NCBI RefSeq assembly: GCF_025506335.1
Contig: NZ_JANZYO010000004.1
Location: forward strand, 248,001 to 312,000
DNA length: 64,000 nucleotides
Direction of reading: 5' to 3'
Source of the DNA: Mumia quercus
GTDB taxonomy: Bacteria > Actinomycetota > Actinomycetes > Propionibacteriales > Nocardioidaceae
Below the pieces are notes generated by a model, which was not told where the DNA came from, searched no databases, and saw only the letters and a list, made by a program, of their open reading frames with translations. Made by a program: the position numbers and the translations under genes. How positions within the stretch are numbered: position 1 is the stretch's first letter; each line of letters opens with the position of its first letter. This document shows positions 32,047 through 42,600 of this stretch, in pieces.

Positions 32047-33714
32047 GTGTCTTCTTCCCACGCAGCTTCCACCTCCGCCCCGACCACGCGCTCGCTGGTC
32101 GCCCGCGGCATCACCGTCGCGTACGGGTTGCGCACGGTGCTCGACGCCGTCGACCTCACCGCCTCGCCCGGCGAGCGCCTCGGGCTCGTCGGCGAGAACG
32201 GCGCCGGCAAGTCGACGCTCCTGCGCGTCCTCGCCGGGACCCAGGCGCCCGACGACGGAACGGTGACGCGGCCAGCCCACGTGACGTACCTCGGCCAGGT
32301 CCCCGACCTTCCGGACGACGGGACGCTCCGTGACGCGGTCGACGCGGCGCTCGCCGACTTCCGCGTGCTCGAGGCGCGGATGCGTGAGCTCGAGCAGGCG
32401 ATGACCGATGGCGACGAGGGGGCGCTCGCGCCGTACGGGGAGGTCCTCGACGCGTACGAACGACGCGACGGCTGGTCCGCCGACGCCCGCGCCGCGCGCG
32501 CGATCGCCGGGCTGGGCCTGGGCGACGTCGCCGAGGACCGCCGCCTCGCGACGCTGTCGGGTGGGCAGCGCTCGCGCCTGGCTCTCGCGCTCGCGCTCGT
32601 CGTGTCGGCAGACCTCATGCTGCTCGACGAGCCGACGAACCACCTCGACGACTCCGCGGTGTCCTACCTGGAGCGGGCGCTCGCCGAGCAGCACGGCGCC
32701 GTGGTGGTGGTCTCGCACGACCGCGCCTTCCTCGACGCGACCTGCACCGGCATCCTCGACCTGGACCCGTCGCTGCACGTGCACCCCGACGGGCTCACCT
32801 CCACCGGTCCGGCGCGCTACACCGGCGACTACACCGCGTACCTCGCGGCGAAGGCGTCGGCGCGTGTGCGCTGGGCCCAGGCGCGGACCGCGTGGGAGGA
32901 CGCGCACGCCGAGGCGAAGGCGGTGCTCCAGAACGGCAGCCGGCAGGTCGGTCACCAGGGCTACCGCCCTCCGCGCGACAACGACAAGTTCATCGGGCAC
33001 TTCCTCGGCGAGCGCAAGGACGCGGCCGTGTCGCGCCGCGTGCGTGACGCGGAGAACCGCCTCGCGAAGCTCGAGGAGCACCCCGTGCCTCCGCCGCCGG
33101 AGAAGCGGGCCTTCGCCGGACTCGCCGAGGTCTCGCCTGCCGACGGCGTCCTGGTCGCCGTACGCGGGGTGGAGGTGGCCGACCGGCTTCGCCTCGACGC
33201 GCTCGACGTCTCCGCCGACAGCCGGCTGCTGGTCGTCGGCCCGAACGGCGCCGGCAAGTCGACGCTGCTCGCGGTCCTGGCCGGAGCCCTCGAGCCCGAC
33301 GCCGGCACCGTACGACGGCAGCGCCGGCTGCGGATCGGCTACCTCCCGCAGGAGGACTCGTACGCCGACCCCGGCGCGAGCGCGCTGGCCGTGTTCGCCG
33401 ACGGCCGCGAGGGTCCTGCCGAGGAGTGGCGCGGCGCGCTGCGCAAGACCGGTCTGCTGCACCCGCGCGACCTCGACAAGCCGGTGGGCGAGCTGTCGAT
33501 CGGCCAGCAGCGACGGCTCTCGCTGGCTCGTGTCGTGAGCGAGCGTCCGCAGCTGCTGCTCCTCGACGAGCCCACCAACCACCTGTCGGTTGCGCTGGTC
33601 GAGGAGCTCCAGGAGGCGCTCACGTCCAGCTCCGTCCCGGTCGTGCTCGTCACGCACGACCGGTGGTGGCGTCGCCAGTGGGACGGGCAGACGCTCGCGC
33701 TCCAGCCCGCGTGA
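32047..33714 (+). CDS. ABC-F ATPase, OleB/TlrC-like ribosome-protection type
   Basis: A 555-residue cytoplasmic protein with two ABC domains and no membrane part. First domain: Walker A GENGAGKST (about 57), signature LSGGQRS, Walker B LMLLDEPTNHLDD. Second: GPNGAGKST (about 400), LSIGQQR, LLLLDEPTNHLS. The interdomain linker (about 260-350) carries GDYTAYLAAKASARVRW and PPRDNDKFIGHFLGERKDAAVSRRVRDAENRL, as in actinobacterial antibiotic-resistance ABC-F proteins. These displace macrolides, lincosamides or related drugs from the ribosome; a housekeeping role is the alternative. GTG at 32047. The 130-bp leader holds a four-codon frame ATG-AAG-AAC-TGA (31968-31979), a possible attenuation element. 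Confidence 0.88.
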   Translation: MSSSHAASTSAPTTRSLVARGITVAYGLRTVLDAVDLTASPGERLGLVGENGAGKSTLLRVLAGTQAPDDGTVTRPAHVTYLGQVPDLPDDGTLRDAVDAALADFRVLEARMRELEQAMTDGDEGALAPYGEVLDAYERRDGWSADARAARAIAGLGLGDVAEDRRLATLSGGQRSRLALALALVVSADLMLLDEPTNHLDDSAVSYLERALAEQHGAVVVVSHDRAFLDATCTGILDLDPSLHVHPDGLTSTGPARYTGDYTAYLAAKASARVRWAQARTAWEDAHAEAKAVLQNGSRQVGHQGYRPPRDNDKFIGHFLGERKDAAVSRRVRDAENRLAKLEEHPVPPPPEKRAFAGLAEVSPADGVLVAVRGVEVADRLRLDALDVSADSRLLVVGPNGAGKSTLLAVLAGALEPDAGTVRRQRRLRIGYLPQEDSYADPGASALAVFADGREGPAEEWRGALRKTGLLHPRDLDKPVGELSIGQQRRLSLARVVSERPQLLLLDEPTNHLSVALVEELQEALTSSSVPVVLVTHDRWWRRQWDGQTLALQPA

Positions 33715-33727
33715 GCCTCCGGTCCGT

Positions 33728-34393
33728 TCAGGGCAGCTCGACGACCAGCTCGACAACCTCGAAACGGCCGTCCGGATGGCGGCGCACGTCGAGCCATCCA
33801 TCAGGGACGCAGCGGCGCCTGCGCGTGTCCAGCCTGCGCAGCGCTACGTCGGTCCCGGCGGGAACCACCGTCGTCCCGGCCCGACGCGCACCGAGCATGA
33901 CGGCGGCCGTCTCCGTCCCGGCGGTGACGTCGAGCCACACCGGCACCTCGTCGTCGTCGTCGAGGTCGGCGGGGTCGTGGGCGAGGGTCCACGCCCACGC
34001 CAGCACGGCCTGGGTGCCCGCCTCGTCGTGGAATTGGAGGGCGACCTCGTGGTCCGTGTCGTCGTCGTGGCTCTCACCCACCTTGCGCAGTCCTGACGGG
34101 AGACGGAGCTTCTTCGGCGTCCGGAGCATCCGAGCGAGCATCCGCCACATTGCGAACACCCCGACGACCTGCACCCGCATCAGTGGTCGCCACAGGCGCT
34201 CGGGCGGGATACCGCGGTCCCATGCCCGGACCAGCAGTCGCACCATCTTCTGCGTGGCCTCGTCGAGCGGCCGGTCCTCCGTCAGCACCCGGTCGATCTC
34301 GCGCCGGAGCACCCACGACGAGGCGTCTCCGGTCGTCTGCCGATGCTGCCAGGCAGCCGTGTACGCCCGGACAAGTGCCTCACCGTCCGTCAC
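33728..34393 (-). CDS. Hypothetical protein with acidic central region
   Basis: A 221-residue protein that I do not recognise. The first 110 residues are helical (VRAYTAAWQHRQTTGDASSWVLRREIDRVL, KMVRLLVRAWDRGIPPERLWRPLMRVQVVGVFAMWRMLARML). A more beta-rich part with a DLDDDDEVPVW acidic stretch (about 150) follows and ends in DGWLDVRRHPDGRFEVVELVVELP. It has no signal peptide. The GTG at 34393 is chosen because AGGAGG lies a few bases upstream; a further in-frame ATG at 34444 lacks a site. It is convergent with the ABC-F gene (13 bp between stops) and divergent from the ABC transporter. Confidence 0.65.
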   Translation of the reverse strand: MTDGEALVRAYTAAWQHRQTTGDASSWVLRREIDRVLTEDRPLDEATQKMVRLLVRAWDRGIPPERLWRPLMRVQVVGVFAMWRMLARMLRTPKKLRLPSGLRKVGESHDDDTDHEVALQFHDEAGTQAVLAWAWTLAHDPADLDDDDEVPVWLDVTAGTETAAVMLGARRAGTTVVPAGTDVALRRLDTRRRRCVPDGWLDVRRHPDGRFEVVELVVELP

Positions 34394-34484
34394 ACGTCCT
34401 CCTCGGTCCGCGCCTCCGACCGGAGTATGACGTGCGCTCGGCACGTCCGTCCCTCAGACCGACGAAAAAGCACTTCCCGATTCC

Positions 34485-34497
34485 TAGTGTGGCGGGC
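34485..34497 (+). promoter_or_regulatory. Leaderless promoter of the ABC/FtsX operon
   Basis: TAGTGT (34485-34490) lies 7 nt before the ATG at 34498. No Shine-Dalgarno sequence is present. Confidence 0.45.
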
Positions 34498-35196
34498 ATG
34501 AACGCTCCGCTCGTCGCCACCGACCTCGTCCAGACCTATGGCGAAGGTCCCACCGCCACGCACGCGCTCGCGGGCGTCTCCCTCACCGTCGCGCCCGGGG
34601 AGTCTCTCGCGATCATGGGCCCCAGCGGCTCCGGCAAGACCACGCTGCTGCACTGCCTCGCAGGCGTGATCCGCCCGACATCAGGGTCGGTGACCTGGCA
34701 GGGCTCCGACCTCGCGGCACTGTCGGACCGCCGTCGTACGGCGTTGCGGCGCAGCGACTTCGGTTTCGTCTTCCAGTCCGGCCAGCTCCTCCCCGAGCTG
34801 CCGGCCGTCGAGAACGCGGCCCTCCCCCTGATGCTCGCCGGGACGTCGCGGGCAGAGGCGACCCGCGCGGCTGCCGCGTGGCTCGGCCACCTCGGGCTGG
34901 CCGGGATGGAGAACCGGCGCCCGGGCGAGCTGTCCGGTGGTCAGGCGCAGCGGGTCGCGATCGCTCGCGCGCTCGCCGGAGCGCCGGGCGTGGTGTTCGC
35001 CGACGAGCCGACGGGCGCCCTCGACCAGGCGACGGGGGCGGAGGTTCTGTCGGTCCTCACGTCGGCGACGCGCAGCACAGGGGCCGCGCTGGTCGTCGTC
35101 ACCCACGACGCCGGGGTGGCGCGGCACTGCTCGCGCACCGTCACGATGCGCGACGGTCGCGTCACCGGCGAGTACGTCGCGGAGGCCGCGCGATGA
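34498..35196 (+). CDS. ABC transporter ATP-binding protein (LolD/MacB type)
   Basis: A 232-residue ATPase of the MacB/LolD/FtsE class: Walker A GPSGSGKTT (about 40-48), Q-loop FVFQSGQLLPELPAVENAALPLMLAG, signature LSGGQAQR, Walker B GVVFADEPTGALD and H-loop VVVTHD. It energises the FtsX-like permease encoded next; the stop and start overlap (ATGA). Such pairs export lipoproteins or peptides or sense cell-envelope antimicrobials. No ligand can be assigned. Confidence 0.92.
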   Translation: MNAPLVATDLVQTYGEGPTATHALAGVSLTVAPGESLAIMGPSGSGKTTLLHCLAGVIRPTSGSVTWQGSDLAALSDRRRTALRRSDFGFVFQSGQLLPELPAVENAALPLMLAGTSRAEATRAAAAWLGHLGLAGMENRRPGELSGGQAQRVAIARALAGAPGVVFADEPTGALDQATGAEVLSVLTSATRSTGAALVVVTHDAGVARHCSRTVTMRDGRVTGEYVAEAAR

Positions 35197-36548
35197 CGAC
35201 GCTGCGCCTGTGGTCGCTGCTACGTGCACGCAGCGCCGGTGACACCGACCCCCGACGGCTCACCGCCGTCCTCGCCGTCACCGCGTTCGCCGCGACGACC
35301 GCCGTGCTCCTCGTGGTCGTCGGCGGCGTCGGCGCCTTCTGGGACCGGGCCGGCGGGGCCGACGGCATCCGGGCCGGGATGGACGCCCCTCAGACCCCGT
35401 ACGCCATCCAGTACCCCTTCCTCGCCGGCATCGCCGCCCTCCTCCTCCTGGTGCCGCTGGTCACCTTGGGCGCCGCGGCTGCGCGGATGGCGGCGGCACG
35501 GCGCGACGCCCGTCTCGCGACACTGCGCCTGTGCGGTGCCACCCGGAGCCAGGTCGCCGGCCTCACCGTCCTCGACGCCGCGTCGCAGGCCGCGCTGGGC
35601 GCAGCGCTGGGACTCGTGGGGTACGCGGCCCTCGTGCCTGCGGTCGCTCGGCTGCGCTTCCAGGGGCGGTCCTTCGACATGTCCGAGCTCTGGGTCGGCG
35701 TGCCCGTCCTGCTCAGCGTGGTCGTCGCCGTCCTTGTCGTCGCCGTGCTGTCGGCGGTCGCCAGCCTTCGCCGCGTCGCCATCACCCCGCTCGGGGTCGC
35801 CAACCGCGTCACGCCGCCGGGCATGCGGGCGGTCCGGATCCTCTCGACGCTCGGCGGTGCCGGCGCTCTCCTGGTCGCACCTCAGCTCGTCGGGGGCTCG
35901 GCCGGCGTGGCCTTCACCGTCCTCGTCGTGCTGCTCCTCCTCACCTTCGCGACCCTCAACGTCGTCGGACCGTTCGTCCTCTGGATCGTCGGACGCATGA
36001 CTGCGGCTGCAGCGCGTTCCGTACCGACCCTTCTCGCGGGACGCAGGATCGCAGACTCCCCCAAGTCGGCGTGGCGCTCGGTCGGCGGCATCGGGCTCGC
36101 GGCGTTCATCGCCGGGCTGACGAGCACCTTCTCGCTCCTCGACCCCGGCGAGAGCGGACGGGTGGACGAGGCGCTGTTCATCGCCGACCTCAAGACGGGC
36201 GGGTTCCTCACGCTGGCGATCTCCGGGGTGCTCGCCGCGGTGTCCACCGGGGTCATGCAGGCGGGCAGGGTGATCGAGCAGCACGCCGAGTACCGAGCAC
36301 TCACCCTGGCCGGTACCGACTCCCGCACCCTCGACCGTGCGCGGATGCGCGAGACCGTCGTCCCCCTCGCCGTGAGCGTCGGCGTCGCCACGGTCACGGC
36401 ACTCATGGTGATGATCCCGGTCGTCGGGCTGCAACCGGTGGCTCAACCGTCCGTCGTCGTCCAGTACCTGCTGTGCGTGGTGGTCGCGACGGCCCTTGTC
36501 CTCGCCGGAGCCGGCGCGTCACGTCGGGTCGCCCGCGCGGTGGCGTGA
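35193..36548 (+). CDS. FtsX-like ABC transporter permease
   Basis: A 451-residue membrane protein with about ten helices and two FtsX-like halves. The first has LLLVPLVTLGAAAARMAAARRDARLATLRLCGATRSQVAGL, the typical cytoplasmic coupling segment. The second has the analogous QHAEYRALTLAGTDSRTLDRARMRETVVPLAVSVGV. There is no large extracellular BceB-type domain. Start ATG overlaps the ATPase stop by 4 bp. The next genes encode a membrane protein and a two-component system in the same direction after 103 bp, so a regulatory link is possible. Confidence 0.87.
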   Translation: MTTLRLWSLLRARSAGDTDPRRLTAVLAVTAFAATTAVLLVVVGGVGAFWDRAGGADGIRAGMDAPQTPYAIQYPFLAGIAALLLLVPLVTLGAAAARMAAARRDARLATLRLCGATRSQVAGLTVLDAASQAALGAALGLVGYAALVPAVARLRFQGRSFDMSELWVGVPVLLSVVVAVLVVAVLSAVASLRRVAITPLGVANRVTPPGMRAVRILSTLGGAGALLVAPQLVGGSAGVAFTVLVVLLLLTFATLNVVGPFVLWIVGRMTAAAARSVPTLLAGRRIADSPKSAWRSVGGIGLAAFIAGLTSTFSLLDPGESGRVDEALFIADLKTGGFLTLAISGVLAAVSTGVMQAGRVIEQHAEYRALTLAGTDSRTLDRARMRETVVPLAVSVGVATVTALMVMIPVVGLQPVAQPSVVVQYLLCVVVATALVLAGAGASRRVARAVA

Positions 36549-36651
36549 CGGACTTCCCCCGCCGACGCCGTGATCTCCCCCGTACGGAGGAGACCTGCGG
36601 CGGACGCCGTGACGAGGCTGAAGGAGTCAGCACCCGCTCCAGGAGGTCCTC

Positions 36652-37812
36652 ATGCTCCGTGCCCTCGGCGCTCGCGCGCGTACACCGTTCGTCCTCGCCC
36701 TCACCTCGACCCTCGTGGCCGCACTGGCCACCTGGTGGCTCGTCGAGCCCAGCACGGACCCTTTCGGTGACACCGCCGGAAGCGTCTCCGTCCTGGCTCT
36801 GCTCCCCGACCCGCTTCCGGCGACGCTGTTGCTGCTCGCCGGACTGCTCGGACTCACGGTCGCCCTGTCCCTGCACGTCGTCGTGCGCACACCGGCCCAC
36901 CGGCGGCGGCTCCTCGTCCCCGCCGCGACGGTCACGGTCGTGCTGGCGCTCGCGTGCATGGACACCCAGCTGATCTCCTTCACCGGCTACCTGGTCGCGA
37001 TGACGATCCCCTTCGTGGCGATCGCACTCCTCGTCGCGGCCCTGCGCCGCTTGACGGCCGCGCGTGCGACGGCTGTCGTGGTGGCGGGCCTGGTCGCGTG
37101 GTGGGGAGCCACCTCGGGATCGCTCACGCCCGCAGCGGTCACGGAGATGGTCCGCGAGCTCGGCGGCGGCTTCGCCCGTGTGGGCGCACGTCCGTGGATC
37201 CTCGCGGGCCTCGCGCTCGCGACCGTCCAGTGGTGGACGGCAGTGCTCTCCTCGGCCACGCCGCTCACCGCTCGGATGCGGCTCCCGTCCGCGCGACTCG
37301 ACCGGCTCACGACCGCCGCCACCGTGGTCGCCGTCCTCGGCCCGCTGCCGTACGTCGCCGTCCGCGCCACCTGGCTCCTCCCGGACGCCGTGTTCGTCGG
37401 CCCGATCAGGCCGGAGGACCTCGACCCGTCGATGCGGCTGTGGGGGCTGATGCTCGGCGCGGCCGCGCTCGGCGGTGCGGTCCTGACCCTGGGGCTGATC
37501 CGCCCGTGGGGCCGGGTGTTCCCCGCCTGGATGCCGTACATGAGTGGTCGGGCCGTCCCCGTCGCGGCAGCCGCGGTGCCCGGGTACGCGGTCGCCTTCG
37601 TCCTCACCGCATCCGCACCGTCGATCGCGCTGCTGTCGGTCGAGCAGGCCGCCGACGGTGACACCGGCGCCCTGTGGATGCTGCTGCTCCTCCCGTTCTG
37701 GCTGTGGGGTCCGGCGCTGGCCGCCGCGGTCTGGGGGTACGTCCGGCGGCGGCGCCTGGAGGACTCGCCCGCCCCGCGTACGGCCTTCACACCCGGCAGG
37801 ATGGCGGCATGA
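36652..37812 (+). CDS. Polytopic membrane protein of unknown function, two-component operon
   Basis: A 386-residue protein with about nine or ten hydrophobic helices (for example FVLALTSTLVAALATWWLV, LLLLAGLLGLTVALSLHVVV, LGAAALGGAVLTLGLI, WMLLLLPFWLWGPALAAAVWGYV). It has short polar loops and a basic C-terminus. I do not recognise the family. AGGAGG lies about 6 nt before the ATG. The stop overlaps the start of the histidine kinase gene (ATGA), so it is translationally coupled and may be a signal sensor or accessory for the kinase. Confidence 0.7.
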   Translation: MLRALGARARTPFVLALTSTLVAALATWWLVEPSTDPFGDTAGSVSVLALLPDPLPATLLLLAGLLGLTVALSLHVVVRTPAHRRRLLVPAATVTVVLALACMDTQLISFTGYLVAMTIPFVAIALLVAALRRLTAARATAVVVAGLVAWWGATSGSLTPAAVTEMVRELGGGFARVGARPWILAGLALATVQWWTAVLSSATPLTARMRLPSARLDRLTTAATVVAVLGPLPYVAVRATWLLPDAVFVGPIRPEDLDPSMRLWGLMLGAAALGGAVLTLGLIRPWGRVFPAWMPYMSGRAVPVAAAAVPGYAVAFVLTASAPSIALLSVEQAADGDTGALWMLLLLPFWLWGPALAAAVWGYVRRRRLEDSPAPRTAFTPGRMAA

Positions 37813-38951
37813 GCACAGCCGGTGCGATCAGGACGGCGCTGCTCCGTACGGTCTTCCTCCTCATCGGTGCGGCGCTGTTCCTGGCGTTCGGCATGCTCGG
37901 CCTCAGCCTCACCGCGGTCGGGCGCACGACCGCCAACCCGGTGGTGGGTGTCGCCGGAGCGCTCCTGGTGGTCGCGCTGCTCGTCGCCACCTCGCTCTTC
38001 CCCGGCGTGCGCGACGTCGAGGTCGCGGCGGCCCGCATCCTCCTCGTCCCCGACGGGGAGCTGGTCGACGCCCCTGCCGAGCCACGCCGACACCGCTGGC
38101 GGACGACGTGGTTCGTGCTCGCGCACGTCGTGCTCGGCGGACTCGTCGGGACGGCCCTCGTCGTGGGTGTCCCCCTCGCGGCCAGCGAGCTGCCCTGGTA
38201 CGCAGCGCCGGTCGCGGTCGTCGGCATCCTCGCCGTGGTCGTCCTCCTCGGCCCTCTCGTCGCGCGGCTCGCGGTGGTCTGCCTCGGGCCGACCGACACC
38301 GACCGGCTCGCGGTCGCCGAGCAGCGGATCGCGCGCGAGCATGGTCAACGCCTCCTCGCCCGAGACCTGCACGACGGGATCGGGCACGCGCTGAGCGTGA
38401 TCTCGCTGCAGGCGGTCGCCGGCCGACGCGTCGTGGACCGCGACCCCGACCACGCGGCGGAGTCGCTGGAGATCATCGCCGCGACCGCGCGGGAGGCGCT
38501 CGAGGAACTCGACCACGCCCTCGGCATGCTGCGCGACGAGCCCACCGCGCGTACGCCCGACCAGCGGCTCACCGACGTGCCGGCGCTCGTGGCGTCGTAC
38601 CGGTCCGCGGGTGCGGACGTCCGTGCCGACCTCGACGAGCCCGCCGGCGTGGCGCCCCTCGTGTCGCGCGAGGCGTACCGGATCGTCCAGGAGGCGCTCA
38701 CCAACGCGTACCGCCACGGTGACGGCTCGCCGATCTCGCTCGCGACCCGCGTCGGTCACGAGCTCGTCGTCGAGGTCCGCAACGGGATCGCCCCACGCCG
38801 TGGCACGGACCGGCACGCGCGTACGGGCCACGGTCTCGCCGGTCTGCGCGAGCGGGTCGCACTGCTCGGCGGCGACCTCGAGGTCGGGGCGCCCGACACC
38901 GTGACCTGGGTGCTCGTCGCCCGCATCCCCCTCGCCCGGGAGGGGCTATGA
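37809..38951 (+). CDS. NarL-type sensor histidine kinase (HisKA_3)
   Basis: 380 residues. Four hydrophobic helices in the first 160 residues form the membrane sensor, followed by a HisKA_3 dimerisation region with the phosphorylated His in [19 protein letters not shown]. The HATPase domain has [19 protein letters not shown] and [21 protein letters not shown]. It is the LiaS/DesK-like class common in actinobacteria. It overlaps both the upstream membrane-protein gene and the downstream response regulator gene by 4 bp. Confidence 0.92.
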   Translation: MSTAGAIRTALLRTVFLLIGAALFLAFGMLGLSLTAVGRTTANPVVGVAGALLVVALLVATSLFPGVRDVEVAAARILLVPDGELVDAPAEPRRHRWRTTWFVLAHVVLGGLVGTALVVGVPLAASELPWYAAPVAVVGILAVVVLLGPLVARLAVVCLGPTDTDRLAVAEQRIAREHGQRLLARDLHDGIGHALSVISLQAVAGRRVVDRDPDHAAESLEIIAATAREALEELDHALGMLRDEPTARTPDQRLTDVPALVASYRSAGADVRADLDEPAGVAPLVSREAYRIVQEALTNAYRHGDGSPISLATRVGHELVVEVRNGIAPRRGTDRHARTGHGLAGLRERVALLGGDLEVGAPDTVTWVLVARIPLAREGL

Positions 38952-39604
38952 GTCCGATCCGCGTCTTGCTGGTCGACGACGAACCCCTCGTACGACGGGG
39001 TCTGCGGGCGATCCTGGAGAGCGATCCCGACCTCGTGGTGGTCGGCGAGGCGGGTGACGGTGCGGCCGCTCTCACCGCCGCCCGCGCGCTCGCCCCCGAC
39101 GTGGTCTGCATGGACGTGCGGATGCCGGACGTCGACGGGATCCGCGCGACCGAGCTCCTGCTCGCACTCGAGCGGGCACCGCGGGTGCTGGTCGTGACGA
39201 CGTTCGAGAGCGACGACCACGTCTTCGACGCGCTGCGTGCCGGCGCCTCCGGCTTCCTCCTGAAGCGTGCCGACGCCGACGAGGTCGTGGCCGCGGTCCG
39301 TGCCGTCGCCGCCGGAGAGAGCCTCCTCTTCCCCGAGTCCGTGCGCCGGATGGCGCTGCAGCGCCGCAGCTCCCGGGCGTCGTACGACGGACCCGCGTTG
39401 ACACCGCGCGAGACCGAGGTGCTGGCCCTGGTGGCGCGGGGAATGTCCAATCCTGAGATCGCCGAGACGCTCGTGGTCGGCGTCGAGACGGTCCGCACGC
39501 ACGTGGCCAACGTCTTGGGCAAGCTCGGCGCTCGCGACCGTACGCAGGCGGTCGTCATCGCGTACGAGACGGGCTTGGTCACTGCCGGTGGCACGGGAAG
39601 GTGA
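38948..39604 (+). CDS. NarL/LuxR-family response regulator
   Basis: 218 residues. Receiver domain (about 3-120) with VDDEP, phosphoacceptor Asp in [10 protein letters not shown] (about residue 54) and FLLKRAD. The C-terminal LuxR helix-turn-helix is [44 protein letters not shown]. It is the partner of the kinase encoded just upstream (4-bp overlap). Likely targets are its own operon or the neighbouring ABC/FtsX genes. The next gene, a secreted carboxypeptidase, appears to have its own promoter. Confidence 0.93.
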   Translation: MSPIRVLLVDDEPLVRRGLRAILESDPDLVVVGEAGDGAAALTAARALAPDVVCMDVRMPDVDGIRATELLLALERAPRVLVVTTFESDDHVFDALRAGASGFLLKRADADEVVAAVRAVAAGESLLFPESVRRMALQRRSSRASYDGPALTPRETEVLALVARGMSNPEIAETLVVGVETVRTHVANVLGKLGARDRTQAVVIAYETGLVTAGGTGR

Positions 39605-39617
39605 TCTGACAGAACCG

Positions 39618-39646
39618 TTGACACCGTGCCCCCGCACTGCAACATT
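39618..39646 (+). promoter_or_regulatory. Possible promoter of the M14 carboxypeptidase gene
   Basis: A consensus -35 TTGACA (39618-39623) is followed at 17 nt by AACATT (39641-39646), a weak -10. Just downstream is CGTGTC-n6-GACACG (39657-39674), a perfect inverted repeat that could bind a regulator. Confidence 0.35.
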
Positions 39647-39697
39647 TTCGGCAATACGTGTCGGTCAAGACACGCACTGGCCCCGTGGAGGCACAGC

Positions 39698-42600
39698 ATG
39701 AGACGTCCTGCAGCGATCGTGTTCACCGCCGCACTTGTCGGAGGGCTCCTGGGAGCGGTCCCTGCGACCGCCTCACCTCCCAAGGCGCCGACGGACGGGG
39801 CACCGCCAGGCAGTCTCGAGGTCTACACCGCGACGGTCGACGCGCAGGAGCTCGAGCTCCTTGGTGAGGCGGGCGTCGACCGGGGTCACGACGTGCTCGG
39901 CCCGGCCAAGGACGGCAAGGCGAAGGTCGAGGTCGTCCTGCCGACCAAGGAGGCCGCCAAGCTCCGCGAGAAGGGCGTGCCGCTCCAGCTCAAGGAGGTC
40001 GACGGCGTCAAGTCCAGCACGCTGATGGCGCGTCAGGCCGCCGCCGGGTACGAGGTGTTCCAGACCTACAGCGAGGCAGGCGGCATCCGCGACGACATGG
40101 TCGCGACCACCCGCGCGTACCCGAAGCTCACCAAGCTCGTGAAGGCCGGCAAGTCCGGCCAGGGTCAGGACATCCTCGCCGTCAAGGTCGGCAAGAACGC
40201 CTCGAAGAGCAAGGACGGCAGCAAGCCCGCCGTCCTCTACGGCGGCACCCAGCACGCGCGCGAGTGGATCACCCCGGAGATGGTCCAGCGCCTCATGCAC
40301 TACGTCCTCGAGCAGTACGGGAAGGACCGGCGGATCACCAAGATCCTCGACACCACCGAGCTGTGGTTCCTTCCGGTGCAGAACCCGGACGGGTACGACT
40401 TCACCTTCACCGAGGGCAACCGGATGTGGCGCAAGACGCTGCGCGACAACAACGGTGACGGTCAGATCACCACGGGCGACGGCGTCGACATGAACCGCAA
40501 CTTCCCCTTCAAGTGGGGCTACGACAACGAGGGCAGCTCGCCGCAGACGTTCAGCGAGACGTACCGCGGCCCGTCGCCCGCCTCCGAGCCGGAGACCCGC
40601 GCCACGATCGACCTCGTCGACAAGGTCGGCTTCCAGTTCTTCATCAACTACCACTCGGCCGCCGAGCTGCTGCTCTACGGCACGGGCTGGCAGGTGGACA
40701 CGCCGACGCCGGACGACGAGGTCTACGTCGCCCTCGCCGGCAACGACGCCAAGCCGGCGGTCCCGGGCTACGACCCCGACCTCTCCGCCGAGCTCTACAC
40801 CACCAACGGTGACACCGACGGCCACACCCACGAGGTCCAGGACACGCTGGCCTTCACGCCGGAGATGGCCACCTGTGCCACCGCCAGCGCGGCCGACCCC
40901 GACGACGAGTGGGAGCCCTCGGCGTGCACCAGCGTCTTCGCGTTCCCCGACGACGAGGAGCTCGTCCAGGCCGAGTTCGAGAAGAACATCCCGTTCGCGC
41001 TCTCCGTCGCCGAGTCGGCTCAAGACCCCGACGACCCGAAGTCGTCCGTCGGGTTCAAGGCGAAGGACATCCGCGCCGACGCGTTCACGACCTCGTACGG
41101 CAAGAAGCAGACCGTCGCGGTCACGGCCAAGCGCAAGCTCAAGGGCCTGCTGATGACGTACAAGATCAACGGGCGCATCCGCGGCATCACGCCGATGAAG
41201 GTGTGGAAGGGCGGCGACCGCTACGGCGGTGAGAACGACCTGCACTACGCCGAGTACCGCGCCGACGTGAAGGGGCAGAAGCCGGGCGACAAGGTCGAGG
41301 TGATCTTCACCGGTCTCAACACGAAGCCTCTGCGTACCGCGAAGGAGTCGTTCTCCTACACGGTGGCCGACGACATCGGCGGTGACGTGCTGATCCTGGC
41401 CGCCGAGGACTACACCGGGCTCTCGCCGGCACAGGGCGTCACCGCGCCGAAGTACGTCGAGGCGTACGCCGAGGCCCTGGCCGACGCGGGCTACTCGACC
41501 GACGTCTACGACATCGACGCGAACGGCCGCAAGGCGCCGCACGACCTCGGGGTGCTCTCGCACTACGACGCGGTGGTCTGGGAGACCGGCGACGACATCA
41601 TCCCGCGCAACCCCGGGCAGGTCGCCGGGACGGCCGCGAAGTGGGGCTACGACACCGAGCTCCGCGTCCGCGACTACCTCAACGAGGGTGGCCGGGTGCT
41701 GATCGCGGGCAAGTACGGGCTGTACGCGCAGGCCGCGGACGGCAGCTACTACTACCAGCCGGAGGAGGAGACCGCCGGCTCGTGCACGACGGCCGGCGCG
41801 TACCCGTGCTTGCCGATGGGCAACGACTTCCTGCAGTACTGGCTGGGCTCCTACCAGTACGTGGACGACGGCGGCACGCGCGAGGACGGGACGACGTTCC
41901 CGCTCTCCGGTGACGAGGACGGTCCGTTCGACGGCTTCGCCGCGCAGCTCGACGAGAGCCAGGACCACACCGGCGCGTACGTCTCGACGTCGTCGTTCCT
42001 GCCGCCCGAGGAGTTCCCGCAGTTCGCCTCGAGCGCACCGATCAGCTGGGCCCGCGGGTTCGGCGACCCGTACTCGCCGTTCACCGGTGACTGGTTCATG
42101 AGCGCAGGCTCGGCCGACCAGTCGTACAAGCGGCTCGCGACCACCGTCGACCTGACCGGCGCGACGTCGGGCTCGCTGGACTTCAAGTTCAGCGCCGACG
42201 TCGAGGAGCACTGGGACGCGCTGTTCGTCGAGGTGCGGCCGGTCGGGACGGACGACTGGACGACGCTGCCGGACGTGGGAGGCACGCCGAACACCACCCA
42301 GGACACCGGTGACAGCTGTGTCTCTGGCTGGGCGACGGAGATCCACCCGCAGCTGCAGCACTACGTGAACGCAGCCTGCGAGCCGACGGGCTCGACGGGC
42401 GAGTGGAACGCGTTCAGCGGCAACTCCGCCGGCTGGCAGGACTGGTCGGCCGACCTCTCGGCGTACGCCGGCCAGGAGGTCGAGGTGGCGATCGTCTACG
42501 CGACCGACTGGGCCACGACCAACCTGGGCGTCTGGATCGACGACGCGAAGGTGACGGTCGACGGGGCCACGGCGAGCGAGACGTCGTTCGAGTCCGACCT

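Noticed and set aside
31894-33801. A 635-codon minus-strand frame across the ABC-F gene.
   Set aside because: Antisense shadow; Walker and signature motifs lie on the plus strand.
39773-42361. An 862-codon minus-strand frame inside the carboxypeptidase gene.
   Set aside because: Antisense shadow. The plus strand carries intact zinc-peptidase motifs.
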